A stretch of 64,000 nucleotides of DNA from positions 461,971,321 to 462,035,320 of the forward strand of contig CM060990.1 of the NCBI GenBank assembly GCA_030765065.1, read 5' to 3'. Source of the stretch: Deroplatys truncata. Its lineage: Eukaryota > Arthropoda > Insecta > Mantodea > Mantidae. Position 1 is the stretch's first letter; the number at the start of each line of letters is the position of its first letter. The notes beneath the pieces were generated by a model. The model saw only the letters and a list, made by a program, of their open reading frames with translations. It did no database searches and had not been told where the DNA came from. The translations under genes and the position numbers were made by a program. This document shows, piece after piece, positions 1 through 10,494 of the stretch.

Positions 1-408
1 TGTGGCTTAAATATCCCAATTAAGAAGCCAGTACTGGACTTACACGCTGCTCGATCACCTCGTTATGGCGAACTCGGTAGAGTTTTGGAGGCATTATAAA
101 ATAATTCAAGGACAATTAAATGGCCCTAAGTTGTAAAACTTGCATATTTCGAGCAAGACGGTCCTACATGATTCGTAGGGTAGAACAGCAATTGCAAACG
201 TTTATTGGCCGTTGTCTCACGGAAGTCACCAGATCAATTGGATAATTAAGATGAAGATAGGTTCAGACACTCCCTGATGTTACGTCAGTTCAAGCCTGAT
301 TTTTACTTCTGGAGAATCAGTTTATCGTCAGCAGACGTCTTATGCAGAACAATGTGTGTATGATTAAGCAACGCTCGTATCTGAAGGCGCTTTATTATTA
401 CAGTAGCA
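1..408. other. No recognised feature
   Basis: Sequence before the first mobile-element relic. I see no long frame with family resemblance, no RNA gene and no clear repeat boundary. Confidence 0.5.
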
Positions 409-631
409 CAGAGTGAGCCAAAAGACTCGGATCCGCCTGCACGGTGTTTTTCCTGTCTGCGTCCTCGGCGCTCGTTGCCGTCTGTCGCTATCATAGAACG
501 GCGCGGATGAAACCATACAACATTTTTAAAACTACTTTTAAAGGCTTTACTTACTAACTTTACGAAACGAGATGCTGAAACTGGCCACCGTCGGTGTCCA
601 TACATTTTGGCACCTCTTTAGGAAACTATCC
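409..631 (-). repeat. Left arm of inverted repeat
   Basis: Reverse complement of 1213-1437 with scattered substitutions and a one-base deletion in a run of A (CCAAAATG against CCAAAAATG). It includes the transposase stop codon at 560-562. Confidence 0.75.
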
Positions 632-822
632 GTAGTTTCTCGCCGTAGTTCACGTTGAGAAATTTCCTGGCGGATATTTTGTTTTAATTCTTCCAGAGCG
701 TGTGGGTTTGCCTTATATACTTTATGTTTTAAGTTACCCCGGAGCGATATTTTATGAACAGTATTACCGGCTGCGTGGTGTTTTTCCACTGGGCGTATGG
801 AAATATGATAAAAACATGACAA
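560..822 (-). pseudogene. C-terminal fragment of DUF4817-associated DDE transposase
   Basis: The minus-strand frame contains the stretch NPHALEELKQNIRQEIS, then FLKRCQ, typical of the C-terminus of the insect transposase family with an N-terminal DUF4817 helix-turn-helix and a Tc3/IS630-like catalytic core. After FLKRCQ a one-base deletion shifts the frame; the normal ending (CMDTDGGQFQH, then stop at 560-562) lies in the next frame. The catalytic region is absent, so the piece cannot encode an active enzyme. Family assignment rests on motif recognition only. Confidence 0.65.
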
Positions 823-966
823 CGCGCTGCTGCTATAAACAAAGGCAGGCTGTCGTGATTTTGCTGTGCAGTGTGAAGTGTAGTATTGAGTTGACAGTGA
901 TGTGATGTAGCTCAGTTATTACGAGTTATTTATTATGTTGTCCTGTACTTAGTCACAAAGTATATT

Positions 967-1281
967 ATGGCTCAGTATACGTTTTCTACTGCACAGCGTG
1001 TATTTATTTATGATTCGTATGTGTTAACTCGGTCAGCTCGCCAAGTGAAAGTACGATTTGCAGAAAGATTTCCAGGTGTAAAAGTTTCAGGCCGTATAAC
1101 AATCCATGAACCTTACAGTAAATTTTAGGCCACAGGAAGTGTTCAGGCTAAGAAATCTAAAAGACGGCGTTCGGTTCTTACCGAAGAAACATTAGACGAC
1201 ATCCGTCATGATGGATAGTTTCCTAAAGAGGTGCCAAAAATGTATGGACAACGACGGTGGCCAGTTTCAGCATCTCCTTTC
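967..1281 (+). pseudogene. DUF4817 transposase: N-terminus fused to C-terminus by internal deletion
   Basis: ATG at 967 opens a frame beginning MAQYTFSTAQRVFIYDSY, matching the DUF4817 helix-turn-helix found at the N-terminus of many insect Tc-like transposases. An in-frame stop falls after ~53 codons (TAG near 1126), and same-frame residues continue to about 1212. The sequence then jumps directly to the C-terminal end (DSFLKRCQKCMDNDGGQF, stop about 1279-1281). The whole DDE catalytic core is missing. This resembles an internally deleted, non-autonomous copy whose ends were kept. Confidence 0.7.
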
Positions 1282-1437
1282 GTAAGGTTGGTAAGTAAAG
1301 CCTTTAAAAGTAGTTTTAAAAATGTTGTATGCTTTCATCCGCGCCTTTCTATGATAGCGGCAGACGGCAACGAGCGCCGAGGATGCGGACAGGAAAAACA
1401 CAGCACAGGCGATTCGGAGTTTTTTGGTTCACTCTGT
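1213..1437 (+). repeat. Right arm of inverted repeat
   Basis: Matches the reverse complement of 409-631. It runs from the transposase C-terminus into a shared GC-richer 3' flank and loses similarity just past the CACTCTGT motif at about 1430-1437. Confidence 0.75.
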
Positions 1438-2464
1438 AGATATGTGTATAAGGAATTTATTTCACAGTTATAGCGAAGCTATGTTTACCACCCACAGCTA
1501 TTCGCACTAATGACCGGAGAGGTAGATAGTGTTAATTTATACAGTAGGCCAACCCTTGTTATTTGCCATTAAAAAGCAATGTAAGTAACAAGCTTGTAAA
1601 TAACCATGGCGCCTAACGTAACCTGATTAGACACTCAACTTTATAGAAGTAGAATGGGTTAGAAAGGAGTTACCTGAGGCAGTAAAATATACAACAGCCA
1701 TGATATATACACCAAACGTTTCTTCTGAAGTCGACATGCAAATGTCTATAGTTATTGTTGCCATTCTATAGGGTTCTAGCGCCTACAAGGGCTACTTACC
1801 TTAAAGACTCGAATCCGATAGTGATAAAAAATTACGAGAAAAAAAAGGTGGTTCGATATATTTGCCGTCTTCAATAACTATGTTAAGATCCATAATTGTT
1901 TAAATTGCTTTATAATAGATACTTATATAACAATTGAATAATTTTTATGATCATGGCATTAGTGAATGTTTGTTGTTCTTGCAAGTTTTCATGAGTGTCA
2001 TATTAAGATTATCCACGGGTTAGATATAACATTTTATGCATTATAAATTGCACGAAATAAATCATGAAATAATTCGGCACCCATAGCTGATATAAGCGAG
2101 AGCGCCTTCATGTGTTCGTAAATGAGGCGTTAGCTTTTCTTCCTGCATTTCATTTGTTATTACCTGGCGTGTTGAACTGATAAAAACAAGAGAGCCACTC
2201 GCATGTATTCCCTTCCCGGTAGAAAATGAGCAGATGTTACGGACTGTGATTTAGCTATTATCGCAACACGTGGTAAGCAATTATAAATTCAGATCTTAAC
2301 TACTATATATTAATAATGTACAGAGGCATTTGCATCTTTGCTGTCCAGAGAAAAAAATACCACAAAATAGTTTCATCTTCTCTCTACGAGCAGCTGCAAC
2401 TTAAAATACCGGTATTACGTCATTTCTAGTACTTTGTCACAATGAGCCAATTGTGTGCGACAAG
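1438..2464. other. AT-rich, no recognised feature
   Basis: No convincing gene, RNA or repeat structure seen. Confidence 0.5.
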
Positions 2465-2610
2465 GGTGGCGAAAACGCCTTCCTTCCGTCAGTCACCAAA
2501 TATGCAACACGCACTGCATCACTCAGCAGCACGTGAAAAGCAAATGGAATGTGGCAGAGAGGGAACGGCGCCTGCGAGTCAAAATGACTCCGAGTCCCGT
2601 TTTCGCCACC
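2465..2610. repeat. 146-bp segment bounded by 13-bp perfect inverted repeat
   Basis: GGTGGCGAAAACG at 2465-2477 is exactly complemented by CGTTTTCGCCACC at 2598-2610. The enclosed ~120 bp is GC-richer than its surroundings. It could be a miniature inverted-repeat element, but no flanking duplication is evident. Confidence 0.4.
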
Positions 2611-2984
2611 TCTGGTGTACGATATTGAATACAGTAACAACCTGTTTATAATGCCGGGACTGCTTAAAATATATAATTGTACGCTATTTATTGTTATCCC
2701 TATTGTATAATAGTGACACTGATATGGCCTTAACCGTTAAATAAGTGACTTATTAGCCCCATCCTTATTAATATTATGACAGCAATTATTAACTTACCTA
2801 TATTTAACTAGCAACCACATAAACAACTCGTTGGCAGTGTTACCTTCTGCCCAGTATTTGGGATGAGGAATGTCACTTGTCAGTCACGTGATAGAATTAT
2901 TATGGCGGAGTGGAGATGAGAGGGTGGAGCTTGAAGAGGACAGATCTACAAATTTCAACATAAATTGCCCAGTTACCTGTTGGC

Positions 2985-3008
2985 CAGTTATTATTATTGT
3001 CATCATCG

Positions 3009-3061
<53 letters not shown>
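2985..3061. repeat. (ATT)n trinucleotide microsatellite
   Basis: Near-perfect ATT/TTA tract from about 3011 to 3061, preceded by interrupted TTATTATT and CATCATCGTC units. It creates an artefactual poly-isoleucine frame. Confidence 0.95.
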
Positions 3062-4040
3062 TGTTCAATCCAAGTGTGTGTGTAGATATATGAAGTATTG
3101 TCTGCAGCAGTTTAATGTAAGAAAGTGTTAAAGGCCGCTTTAGGCAGAGTAAACACAGTCTGTAACTGGTCGAAAATTAGTAATTAATTTGCGCTTTGTA
3201 TCCAAGATATGCACTTCGCTTTTATTTGCATAATAATGGCTTTGCTACACATGCTATTAGGAAAATTCCTTCAGTGTGAACGGCTGTTACTCTCTGGATT
3301 GTAAATGACTAAATAGAAATAGCAATTGGTAACTAAATCACCTGCATTATACACTTTAGCGGGTAATGTTTGCTAAACATATGTACTAAGATATTTACAA
3401 CGTTATTTCATCAAGAGTGCTCATTCCATTTATAATATTTTTACAGCTAATGTGAGGAAGAGGTATTGTATTCGAATATGATAAAGAAATTTCAAGAAAA
3501 TACACGTTTTAAAGCGGCCAGAAACAGCCTTTTTAAACGTATCCTAATATCCTTGGTGGGAGAGTTAGAGGTAGGGAGGGAAGGTGTGCATACGTGTATA
3601 TGTGTGTGTTCATTTGAAAAGCATAAATGAGAAATAATATGTCAGATACATTAAACACTTCGTATTTAAACCCCCATATTTTAAATATGTTAAGCGGTTT
3701 CTCATTTAATTCCCCATCTGAAAAATTCTTTATTTTAACAATTCTCCCCCTTCTCTTTTTTCTGTAAAAGGCTTGTAATGTCTGCTTATTTGTTTCTAAA
3801 TTCTTTTTCTATATTTAAGTTTACTTTAATGTAACCTCTATGTAACATGTGTCATGTGCTATTCTGTTTAGGCATGAGCTAAGACAAACAAAAGTAAACT
3901 CGCGATACAAACAACCGAGTAGTGTTTCCAAATATTGCATGTACCAGATATGTACGACTTAATTCAAAGTAATTTCCAGACAAATATTTATTTTCATTCG
4001 CGTGAAATGGATAAAAGATTCGCGTTCTATATAAGCAACA
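3062..4040. other. AT-rich, no recognised feature
   Basis: Short TGTG-rich patch near 3590-3615, otherwise nothing identifiable. Confidence 0.5.
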
Positions 4041-4042
4041 TA

Positions 4043-4077
4043 CGAGGGCTGATCAACAAAGACTGAGACTGATTTTT
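4043..4077 (+). repeat. Mariner left TIR
   Basis: Starts CGAGGGCTGATCAACAAAG, preceded by TA target duplication at 4041-4042. It is the transposase-distal end of the minus-strand gene. Confidence 0.92.
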
Positions 4078-4092
4078 TTCCACAGATGTTTA

Positions 4093-4740
4093 TTACTCCA
4101 ATTCAATGTTTACATGATCTTTTTCAAAGTAGTCCCCTCCTACTTCAATGCACTTTTTATAGCGTCTCTGCCAGTCCTTGAACACGTGCTGCAGACCATT
4201 CTTTGTCAGGTCCTTAAGAATCGCCTCACTTTTCTTGAGCACTGCATCAGAGTTCTCAAATCGAATACCCCTAAGCTTTGCCTTTAGTGATGGGAATAAA
4301 AAAAAGTCACAGGGTGCAAGACCGGGGTTATAAGGTGGATGTGGTACACAGGTAATGTTGAATCGAGCCAGAAACTGCATGACTTGATTTGCGACGTGAG
4401 GCCGTGCATTGTCATGATGAAGTCGCCACCCAGTCCGAGAAAACTCTGGTCGTTTCTTTGCAATGTGCTTCCTCAATGTAGCCAATACTGACGTGTAGTA
4501 TGCTGCTGTAACAGTAGTGTGAGGGGGAACTGCATGCTGGTAAATCATTCTATTACAGTCAAAAAATGTGATCACCATCACTTTCCCTGCAGATGGAACA
4601 ACTTTTGCCTTTTTTGGTGTTGGAGAACCTGGCGATTTCCACACTGTGCTGGCTTGTTTTCCTTCAGGATCATAATGATGCAGCCATGACTCATCACCGG
4701 TGATAATCGATTTAAAGAATGCATCACCTCCATTGTCTGG
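4093..4740 (-). pseudogene. Mariner transposase, catalytic half only
   Basis: Open minus-strand frame of about 215 codons covering the DDD catalytic domain. First aspartate in TGDESWLHHYDPEG (encoded near 4660-4700), second in HHDNARPHVA, third in YNPGLAPCDFFLFP; the last two motifs have the close spacing expected of mariner DD34D enzymes. The frame ends normally near 4093, 50 bp inside the left TIR. The first ATG (4644) lies after the first catalytic motif, so the true start is lost: the paired helix-turn-helix N-terminus is deleted at about 4740. No stop interrupts the remaining frame, which suggests a fairly recent deletion. Confidence 0.9.
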
Positions 4741-4889
4741 TATGCGAAATGCACGTAGGGTCTACAAAATAGAGCATTACTACCAACCTACCAATACGAG
4801 AGTGCTGCCACCTAACAACATTATACATAAAAACCCGCTCTTTTCAAATATTTATGTTACAGATACGAAACTATCACGGAAGCTACAGG

Positions 4890-4924
4890 AAAAATCAGTC
4901 TCAGTCTTTGTTGATCAGCCCTCG
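4890..4924 (-). repeat. Mariner right TIR
   Basis: Reverse complement of the left terminus, followed by TA at 4925-4926. Confidence 0.92.
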
Positions 4925-4926
4925 TA

Positions 4927-6565
4927 CATCTGCGCAAAGGTAACGCGTAGAACAAGTTGTGCGATTGTTGCACATCACATTTTTTTTATTTCTTTATACA
5001 GAGTGTTACAGAATTCAGCCGCACAACTTCTTAGATAGCAGACACAACTAGACAATTATTTTGAAATGTAATGAATATTCGTTTGTTAAATAATACGGTA
5101 GTACCACAATGAGAATGTTTTATGAAATGACTAGTATAGAAAGAGAAAGAAATTTACCCAAAGCAACTTGCACCGCTTTTCAAAGAGGAAAGTCAAGTGA
5201 AAAAGAGTACTGCAAAGGAAAGCAACTTAGTTTGGCGAAAGAAAAAACGAGGGATTTCAAAACACACAAAATGAACGTCGTAGTTTTCACATATTAGTGT
5301 AGGAACCAACACAGAAAGCAGATGGCGTAGATAAACTATTTTTCATTACTTTTGTACTAAGAATGTGCTTTGCTTTGTAACGCAACTTGCCCCCCTTTTT
5401 TATCAGGCTCCCCCAAATGCACACTGCAAATGTTGAAAACAGCCGTAGGAACAGTTGAAATTGGCAACTTCTGACATCCGAAAAGAATTTACAGCAGCGT
5501 TATAACGAAACTCCTAACCATTTAAAAATGTTGAGAATTTAGTATTTTATCATTAATCAGTAGGTAATTGTCGATACGGGACAGCGAGTGTTAGTATACA
5601 GGACTCTTGATATGTTCGTATGGAAAATGAACCAAAATGGCGACACTATTAGTTCCCATGGCCAGGTTTCGGTTCGGTTGAATAGAAAATGTGGTGTCAA
5701 ATTTGCGTCACAGGTTTTAATCGTAATCAAAAGCAGTTCAGAACATTTAAATTTACAACAGATAAAGTTTTATAAAAGTAGTTTTATAAACACGCTCACT
5801 GTTATTAAAATAAACAAGTTCACCCTAAGTAGGTGCTTTTTTCCAAACTGTTTCTGTTCTGTTTTTTTAAATGCAATTTTATATAGTGTCTCTGACATTA
5901 TTTAATTACTTATGCACTTTCCCTACCACGGGCGATGGCTCATTGGGACATTTTTGTAATTTAAATAACAGTATAATAAACTACATTAGCCACGTGGCCA
6001 CATTAGGTTGTGTGGAAACATCCGATTCGAACAACCTTGGTTCAGAATGTGACCGGCCTACAGAAAAAGTGCAGTACTAACTCATTTTCTGGTTAACGTA
6101 ACACAGACAAAGAAGTGCTACGCTTTTATCAAATTACCTGCATACCCTTGTAGCAAGGGTTTTAACAGAATAGCACATCCCGTATCTTGCACGATGTTCC
6201 TCTACTATGGTAGCAAAAATGAATATAGGCAAATATTAACTATGCTCTGTGTGGCAGTATTATACGTTTTATGTATCACACTTAAAACGGTTTAAGCTGA
6301 ATTCTGTGACACACTGTATAATCCAATTGTTCCTAAAGTCATCCAGAACGAAACTAGTAGCTCTCCGACTTGAGATAAACGGATTGCACGCAATTAAGAC
6401 ATTGCTGTCTGCTATACACATCTTAACCTCATCGTTAGGGCTTCAACAAGATGAACTTTGCTTAGCCGAAAGCTCTATTAATAGGTCTCTAGCTCATTCT
6501 AATTCGACTTACAATATAGAAATGGTAAAACTCAGAAGTTGACGCAGATGTCGCATAGTGGATCT
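4927..6565. other. AT-rich, no recognised feature
   Basis: Several short frames exist, none with family resemblance or codon character that convinces me. Confidence 0.5.
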
Positions 6566-7090
6566 TCACAACGGAGTCTTTGCAGCGATACCCTCTACTG
6601 AATATCGGGAAGTGGGTGGAGAACGGGTCATATACCAAAGTAGGAAGAAGAGCCTCATGGTTTGCATATTCACCGCTTCCACGCAAATCCCTTGGCCCAG
6701 GTTTTGTTGCTCCTTCTGTACCTTCCTATCCTCCTCTTCCACCCTCTCTCGGAGTTTCTTCGCTTCTACAAAGTCCGAAGTGAACCGACCATCCTGGTTT
6801 CCTTCGCCCTGCATTCGTTTCCTATAATTTATTGTGCTCTTTCTTCTGTTGTCATGGTAACCTTTTTTGGAGAAGGCCATTCGCGAAATTTATAGCCCGG
6901 CCAAATTGGGTTTTGTAAACAGTACACAAGTGTTTATTCCCCAAGTTGTCGGGTCAGCAGTGGATCGAGCCAGCAACTCTTGTTCCGCCTTGCTATGTTT
7001 TGTTTGTGTGATCCTCCTCCTCTTCCTACATCCCTTAACCCACCCCTTCTTGGCAGGGTGATATGCTGCTGCCTTTCTTGCCTTAATCAC
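6566..7090 (-). other. Unrecognised charged reading frame, one in-frame stop
   Basis: On the minus strand one frame stays open from 7090 to 6566 except for a single TAA near 6890-6892. It encodes about 64 basic residues (rich in K and R, e.g. KKGWVKGCRKRRR), then after the stop a lysine/glutamate-rich helical stretch (DFVEAKKLRERVEEEDRKV) suggestive of a short coiled coil. GC content is above the flanks. I recognise no family. It could be a decayed exon, a processed-gene fragment or chance in a purine-biased region. Confidence 0.2.
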
Positions 7091-8498
7091 CGAAATGGCT
7101 TCGATTTAGTTCACCTATCTAGGGCTGTTTCGCACATGCTGTAATACGTGATTCAGTGGGCGGAGGGGAGAAAGGGATGTGCTGAATTTAATTGTTAAGC
7201 TAATCTAAATTGTAAAGGAATGACTATAGAATCGAGAAGGGGAAAGATTCACATTACTGATTCGTACCCGTTAAAATAAGTTAGTATCCCAGATTTACAT
7301 CGGAATTATTTTCTCCGCTTTGAATAACTAGCAGTGTTAGGATGAATTTACCCTGCGAAACAAATATCTTTACTTACAAATGATCACATATGCACACCAA
7401 GAAACGGTCAAGTAACCGAGCTGAAATTGATGCTTTTGATTTACCTATTTGGTATTAAATTAAATATAGTAAAGTTTTTTGAATTGCATTTTTGACCCCA
7501 TTCAGGAACTTGCTATGTAATGCAGAATAACGAATGAAGTAATATAATATAATTCTATAAGTAGCTAAACTCACTGATATATTTATACAAAAATATAATT
7601 ACTATCAACAAACAAAGGGATAATACCATGCAGGGAATATATTTACTCAATTTTGTCTTTTTCGGTGGAATTGATTCTTTTAAGCCTCTGACGACTAAGG
7701 CGGTAATTTGTTTTCATTTTGTGTCCACACTTCTTTAAAAAGGTTATCAAAGGTGGACGAAGCATGCAAGGACCTTGAGGCCCAAATTATTTGTTAGAGG
7801 TTAATTGAGGTTTATGATAGTAGAGACAATCTTGTTTTAAGTGTCCAATAATAATATTTGAGTGTAAATTCCAGGTGGACACGAAACATTCCTCCCTTTA
7901 TGGAAATTTTGTCAATCTTTAATATGAAACTTCAATGAAAAATCCAATAAACTAACAAAAGCAACTATTGCGCGTGCCAAATGTAACGTCTGTGTGAGTA
8001 AGCGTTGTGAAAAGTTAAAACATCTGCCGAAAGTATTTGAACCAGAAGGAGAAATATAAATGAATGTGGTAGTTTGAAAGTAGCTCAGAGTGACTAACGG
8101 AATTTATTATATTTAATACCATACGGATTTATTTCGTTAAGGTTCGTTTGTATATGGAAACAAGTTGTCTACAGATAAATATATACAGGATATTTTTAGT
8201 GGTGGACATTTTCAGATCCTCCCCCTCTTGATCCACCGTGCTACAAAATTAGCTTTTCTTCCGAAGATTTCACAGTCCTGATCATATTCACTGCAATTTC
8301 GCTTCGTTATTTGGTTTACATTATTTGTCTCCCTAAATCAAAATAAGCTAATAGTCGTAATTAAGTTTACATCATATTTCCCAAAAAATGTTGGATGGTG
8401 GGCTTCTAGATGACTTTCAACCTTCGGGTTCAAACTAGAAAATTCAAAACATTTAGTTCGCTGTGTAATTTCCGCTTCTCCTTTGATCTTTTCACATA
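7091..8498. other. AT-rich, no recognised feature
   Basis: Nothing identifiable beyond scattered short frames. Confidence 0.5.
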
Positions 8499-8511
8499 CC
8501 CCCCCCCCCCC
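8499..8511 (+). repeat. C13 homopolymer
   Basis: Thirteen consecutive C followed by six A, 30 bp before the mariner derivative. Prone to sequencing length error. Confidence 0.9.
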
Positions 8512-8542
8512 AAAAAAGACGTCCCAAATTGCCGAATATGTA

Positions 8543-9220
8543 TTGGGTTGTCTCATAAGTTCGTTCACTTTGCTCGCGAGTTCCATCTATAGCGCCTGAA
8601 AAACCCTGAACCCTCTCGACTCACTATTGGATATGTCAGTGTGTATTTGTGACTGACGTTGGATAGAAAAGCGTGAACCTGTGTTTACAAACTATGGAAA
8701 GAAAAAATGAAAATTTCCGACACCTTATGCTGTTTTACTATCGTAAGGGTAAAACCGCCTCACAATGCCGGCAGAAAACTTGTGCTGTCTACGGGGAAGG
8801 TGCAGTAACGAATTGAGCATGTCAAAAGTGGTTAAGTCGATTTTGAGCTGGGAATTTCTCCCTAAAAGACAAACCTCGGTCTGGACGGCCAATGGTTACG
8901 GACGTGGAAAGAATTCATGAAACGATAGTCAACAATCCATGAATTACAACTCGGGTGTTGGCATTGGAGCTCAATTTAGCTCGTGCTACTGTAGCCAGGA
9001 ACTTGTCGACAATAATGGTATACTGCAGGAAATAAATAGTTTGTTTACAAAACCTAACTGCCGTAGTTATTTATCTTTTGAACAGCCTTGTGTTTAAAGT
9101 TTGTAAACGGAAAGTTCGGCAACTACGCTGTCGTAGCTATGCTGCAGGCGAGGTGTGTTCCCAGGCGTTCTTAGTGAATGAAACATAACGAAAAGCAAAC
9201 GAGCTTATGACATAACCCTA
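8543..9220 (+). mobile_element. Mariner deletion derivative, copy 1
   Basis: Imperfect inverted termini: left begins TTGGGTTGTCTCATAAG, right read inward begins TAGGGTTATGTCATAAG, with TA on both sides (8541-8542, 9221-9222). The 678-bp body has a leader, the transposase N-terminus, then an abrupt jump to a 3' segment with no catalytic domain. A second copy at 49446-50190 shares the same layout and nearly the same deletion junction, so this is a small non-autonomous family mobilised in trans. Confidence 0.85.
8694..9006 (+). pseudogene. Mariner transposase N-terminal DNA-binding domain, truncated
   Basis: ATG at 8694 begins MERKNENFRHLMLFYYRKGK, followed by CAVYGEGAVTN, the paired helix-turn-helix pattern of mariner transposases. 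In-frame stops occur at the AATTGAGCATG position, in the AGNFSL segment and before ITTRVLALEL. Similarity ends at the deletion junction near 9006, before the catalytic domain. The same stops in the AATTGA and CCATGA contexts occur in copy 2, so they predate amplification. Confidence 0.8.
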
Positions 9221-9251
9221 TAGTATTTTGGTAAACCTACTTTATAATTTA

Positions 9252-9280
9252 CACTACGTGATTAAAGTATCTGGACACCT
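9252..9280 (+). repeat. Tc1 left TIR
   Basis: CACTACGTGATTAAAGTATC then TGGACACC. It differs at several positions from the right terminus, so the element is not young. Confidence 0.85.
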
Positions 9281-9332
9281 GGCTGAAAATGACGTACAAG
9301 TTCGTGTCGTCCTCCACCGGTAATGCTGGAAG

Positions 9333-10361
9333 TCAATATGGTATGGATCCACCCTTACTCTTGATGACAGCGTTCATTCTCGCAGACATACCTTCAATCG
9401 GTTGCTGGAAGGTTTCTTGGGGAACGGCAGCCCATTCCTCATGGAGTGCGGACCTGAGGAGAGGTATCGATGTAGGTCGGTGAGGCCTGACACAAAGTCG
9501 GCGTTCCAAAACATCCCAAAGTTGTTCTATAGGATTCAAGTCAGGACACTGTGGAGGCCAGTCCATTACAGGGATGTTATTGTCGTGTAACCACTCCGCC
9601 ACAGCCCGTGTAGTATGAACAGGTGGTCGATCGTGTTGAAAGATGCAATCGCCATTCCAGAATTGCTCTTCAACAGTGGGAAGCAAGAAGGTGCTTAAAA
9701 TATCAATGTAGGTCTGCGCTGTGATCGTGTCACGCAAATCAACAATGGGTGCAATCCCCCAGGAAAAACTCGACCACACGATAACACCACCACCTCAGAA
9801 TTTCACTGTTGGCACTACACACGCTGGCAGATGACGTTCACCGGGCATTCGCCCTACCCACACCCTGCCATCGGATCGCCACATTGTGTACCGTGATTCG
9901 TCACTCCACACAACGTTTTGCTACTGTTCAATCGTGTGATGTTGACGCTCCTTACACCAAGCGAGGCGTCGTTTGGCATTTTCCTGCGTGATGTGTGACT
10001 TATGAGCAGCCGCTCGACCATGGAATCCAAAGTTTCTCGCCTCACGCCTAACTGTCATAGTACTTGGAGTGGATCCTGATGCAGTTTGGAATTCCTGTGT
10101 GATGGTCTGGATAGATGTCTGCCTATTACTCTTTACGACCCTCTTCAAATGTCGGCGGTCTCTGTCAGTCAACAGACGAGGTCGGCCTGTACGCTTTTGT
10201 GTTGTACATGTCCCTTCACGTTTCCACTTCACTATCACATCAGAAACAGTGGACCTAGAGATGTTTAGGAGTGTGGAAATCTCGCGTACATACTTCTGAC
10301 ACAAGTAACACCCAATCACCTGACCACGTTCGAAGTCCGTGAGTTCCACGCAGTGTCCCAT
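9333..10361 (-). pseudogene. Tc1-family DD34E transposase with two nonsense mutations
   Basis: A single 342-codon frame from ATG at 10361 to a stop at 9333, the usual length for Tc1 transposases. The N-terminal half has the bipartite helix-turn-helix (ISTLLNISRSTVSDVIVKWK) and a GRPR hook (TGRPRLL). Catalytic motifs follow in order: SDES, FQHDRPPVHTT, and PDLNPIEQLWD with the final glutamate. Two in-frame stops break it: TAG just after HHTIEQ (about 9919-9921, probably a former tryptophan codon) and TGA before GGGVIVWSSF (about 9793-9795, probably a former glycine). No frameshift is needed, so inactivation is recent compared with the other transposases here. Confidence 0.92.
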
Positions 10362-10463
10362 TCTGATGTTTCACGATGTCTAATGACTACTGAGGTCGCA
10401 GATAATGAGTACCAGGCAGTAGGTGGCAGCACAATGCACCTAAGATGAAAAACGTATGTTTGT

Positions 10464-10492
10464 GGGGTGTCCGGATACTTTTGATCATAGTG
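10464..10492 (-). repeat. Tc1 right TIR
   Basis: Read inward begins CACTATGATCAAAAGTATCC then GGACACC, followed outward by TA. Confidence 0.85.
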
Positions 10493-10494
10493 TA

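Larger units (their letters stand above)
409..1437. mobile_element. Palindromic relic of a DUF4817-type DNA transposon
   Basis: Two oppositely oriented fragments of one transposon family lie head to head. The left arm (409-631, minus) and right arm (1213-1437, plus) are inverted repeats of about 225 bp at high identity by eye. Each holds the last ~20 codons of the transposase plus its 3' flank. A motif close to GGAAAAACACC followed by a GC-rich tail recurs near 440-455 and 770-790 (both minus) and 1391-1412 (plus), so it may be a terminal or subterminal motif of the family. No target duplication was identified. The structure could come from two nested insertions or from a rearranged single element. 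Confidence 0.7.
4043..4924 (-). mobile_element. Mariner transposon, internally deleted, with intact TIRs
   Basis: 35-bp inverted termini (4043-4077 and 4890-4924, beginning CGAGGGCTGATCAACAAAG) match almost perfectly and are flanked by TA on both sides (4041-4042, 4925-4926), the standard Tc1/mariner target duplication. At 882 bp the element is shorter than a typical ~1.3 kb mariner. The transposase lies on the minus strand and lacks its DNA-binding N-terminal half. Confidence 0.92.
9252..10492 (-). mobile_element. Tc1-like transposon, near full length
   Basis: 1,241 bp bounded by TA (9250-9251, 10493-10494). The left end starts CACTACGTGATTAAAGTATC and the right end, read inward, starts CACTATGATCAAAAGTATCC; both continue into GGACACC, a Tc1-type terminus. 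The transposase is on the minus strand and spans almost the whole element. It lies only 30 bp from the mariner derivative to its left. Confidence 0.92.

Noticed and set aside
2870-3085. 71-codon frame with poly-isoleucine
   Set aside because: It is the translation of the ATT microsatellite.
9289-10299. Several plus-strand frames of 60-76 codons
   Set aside because: They are antisense shadows of the Tc1 transposase.
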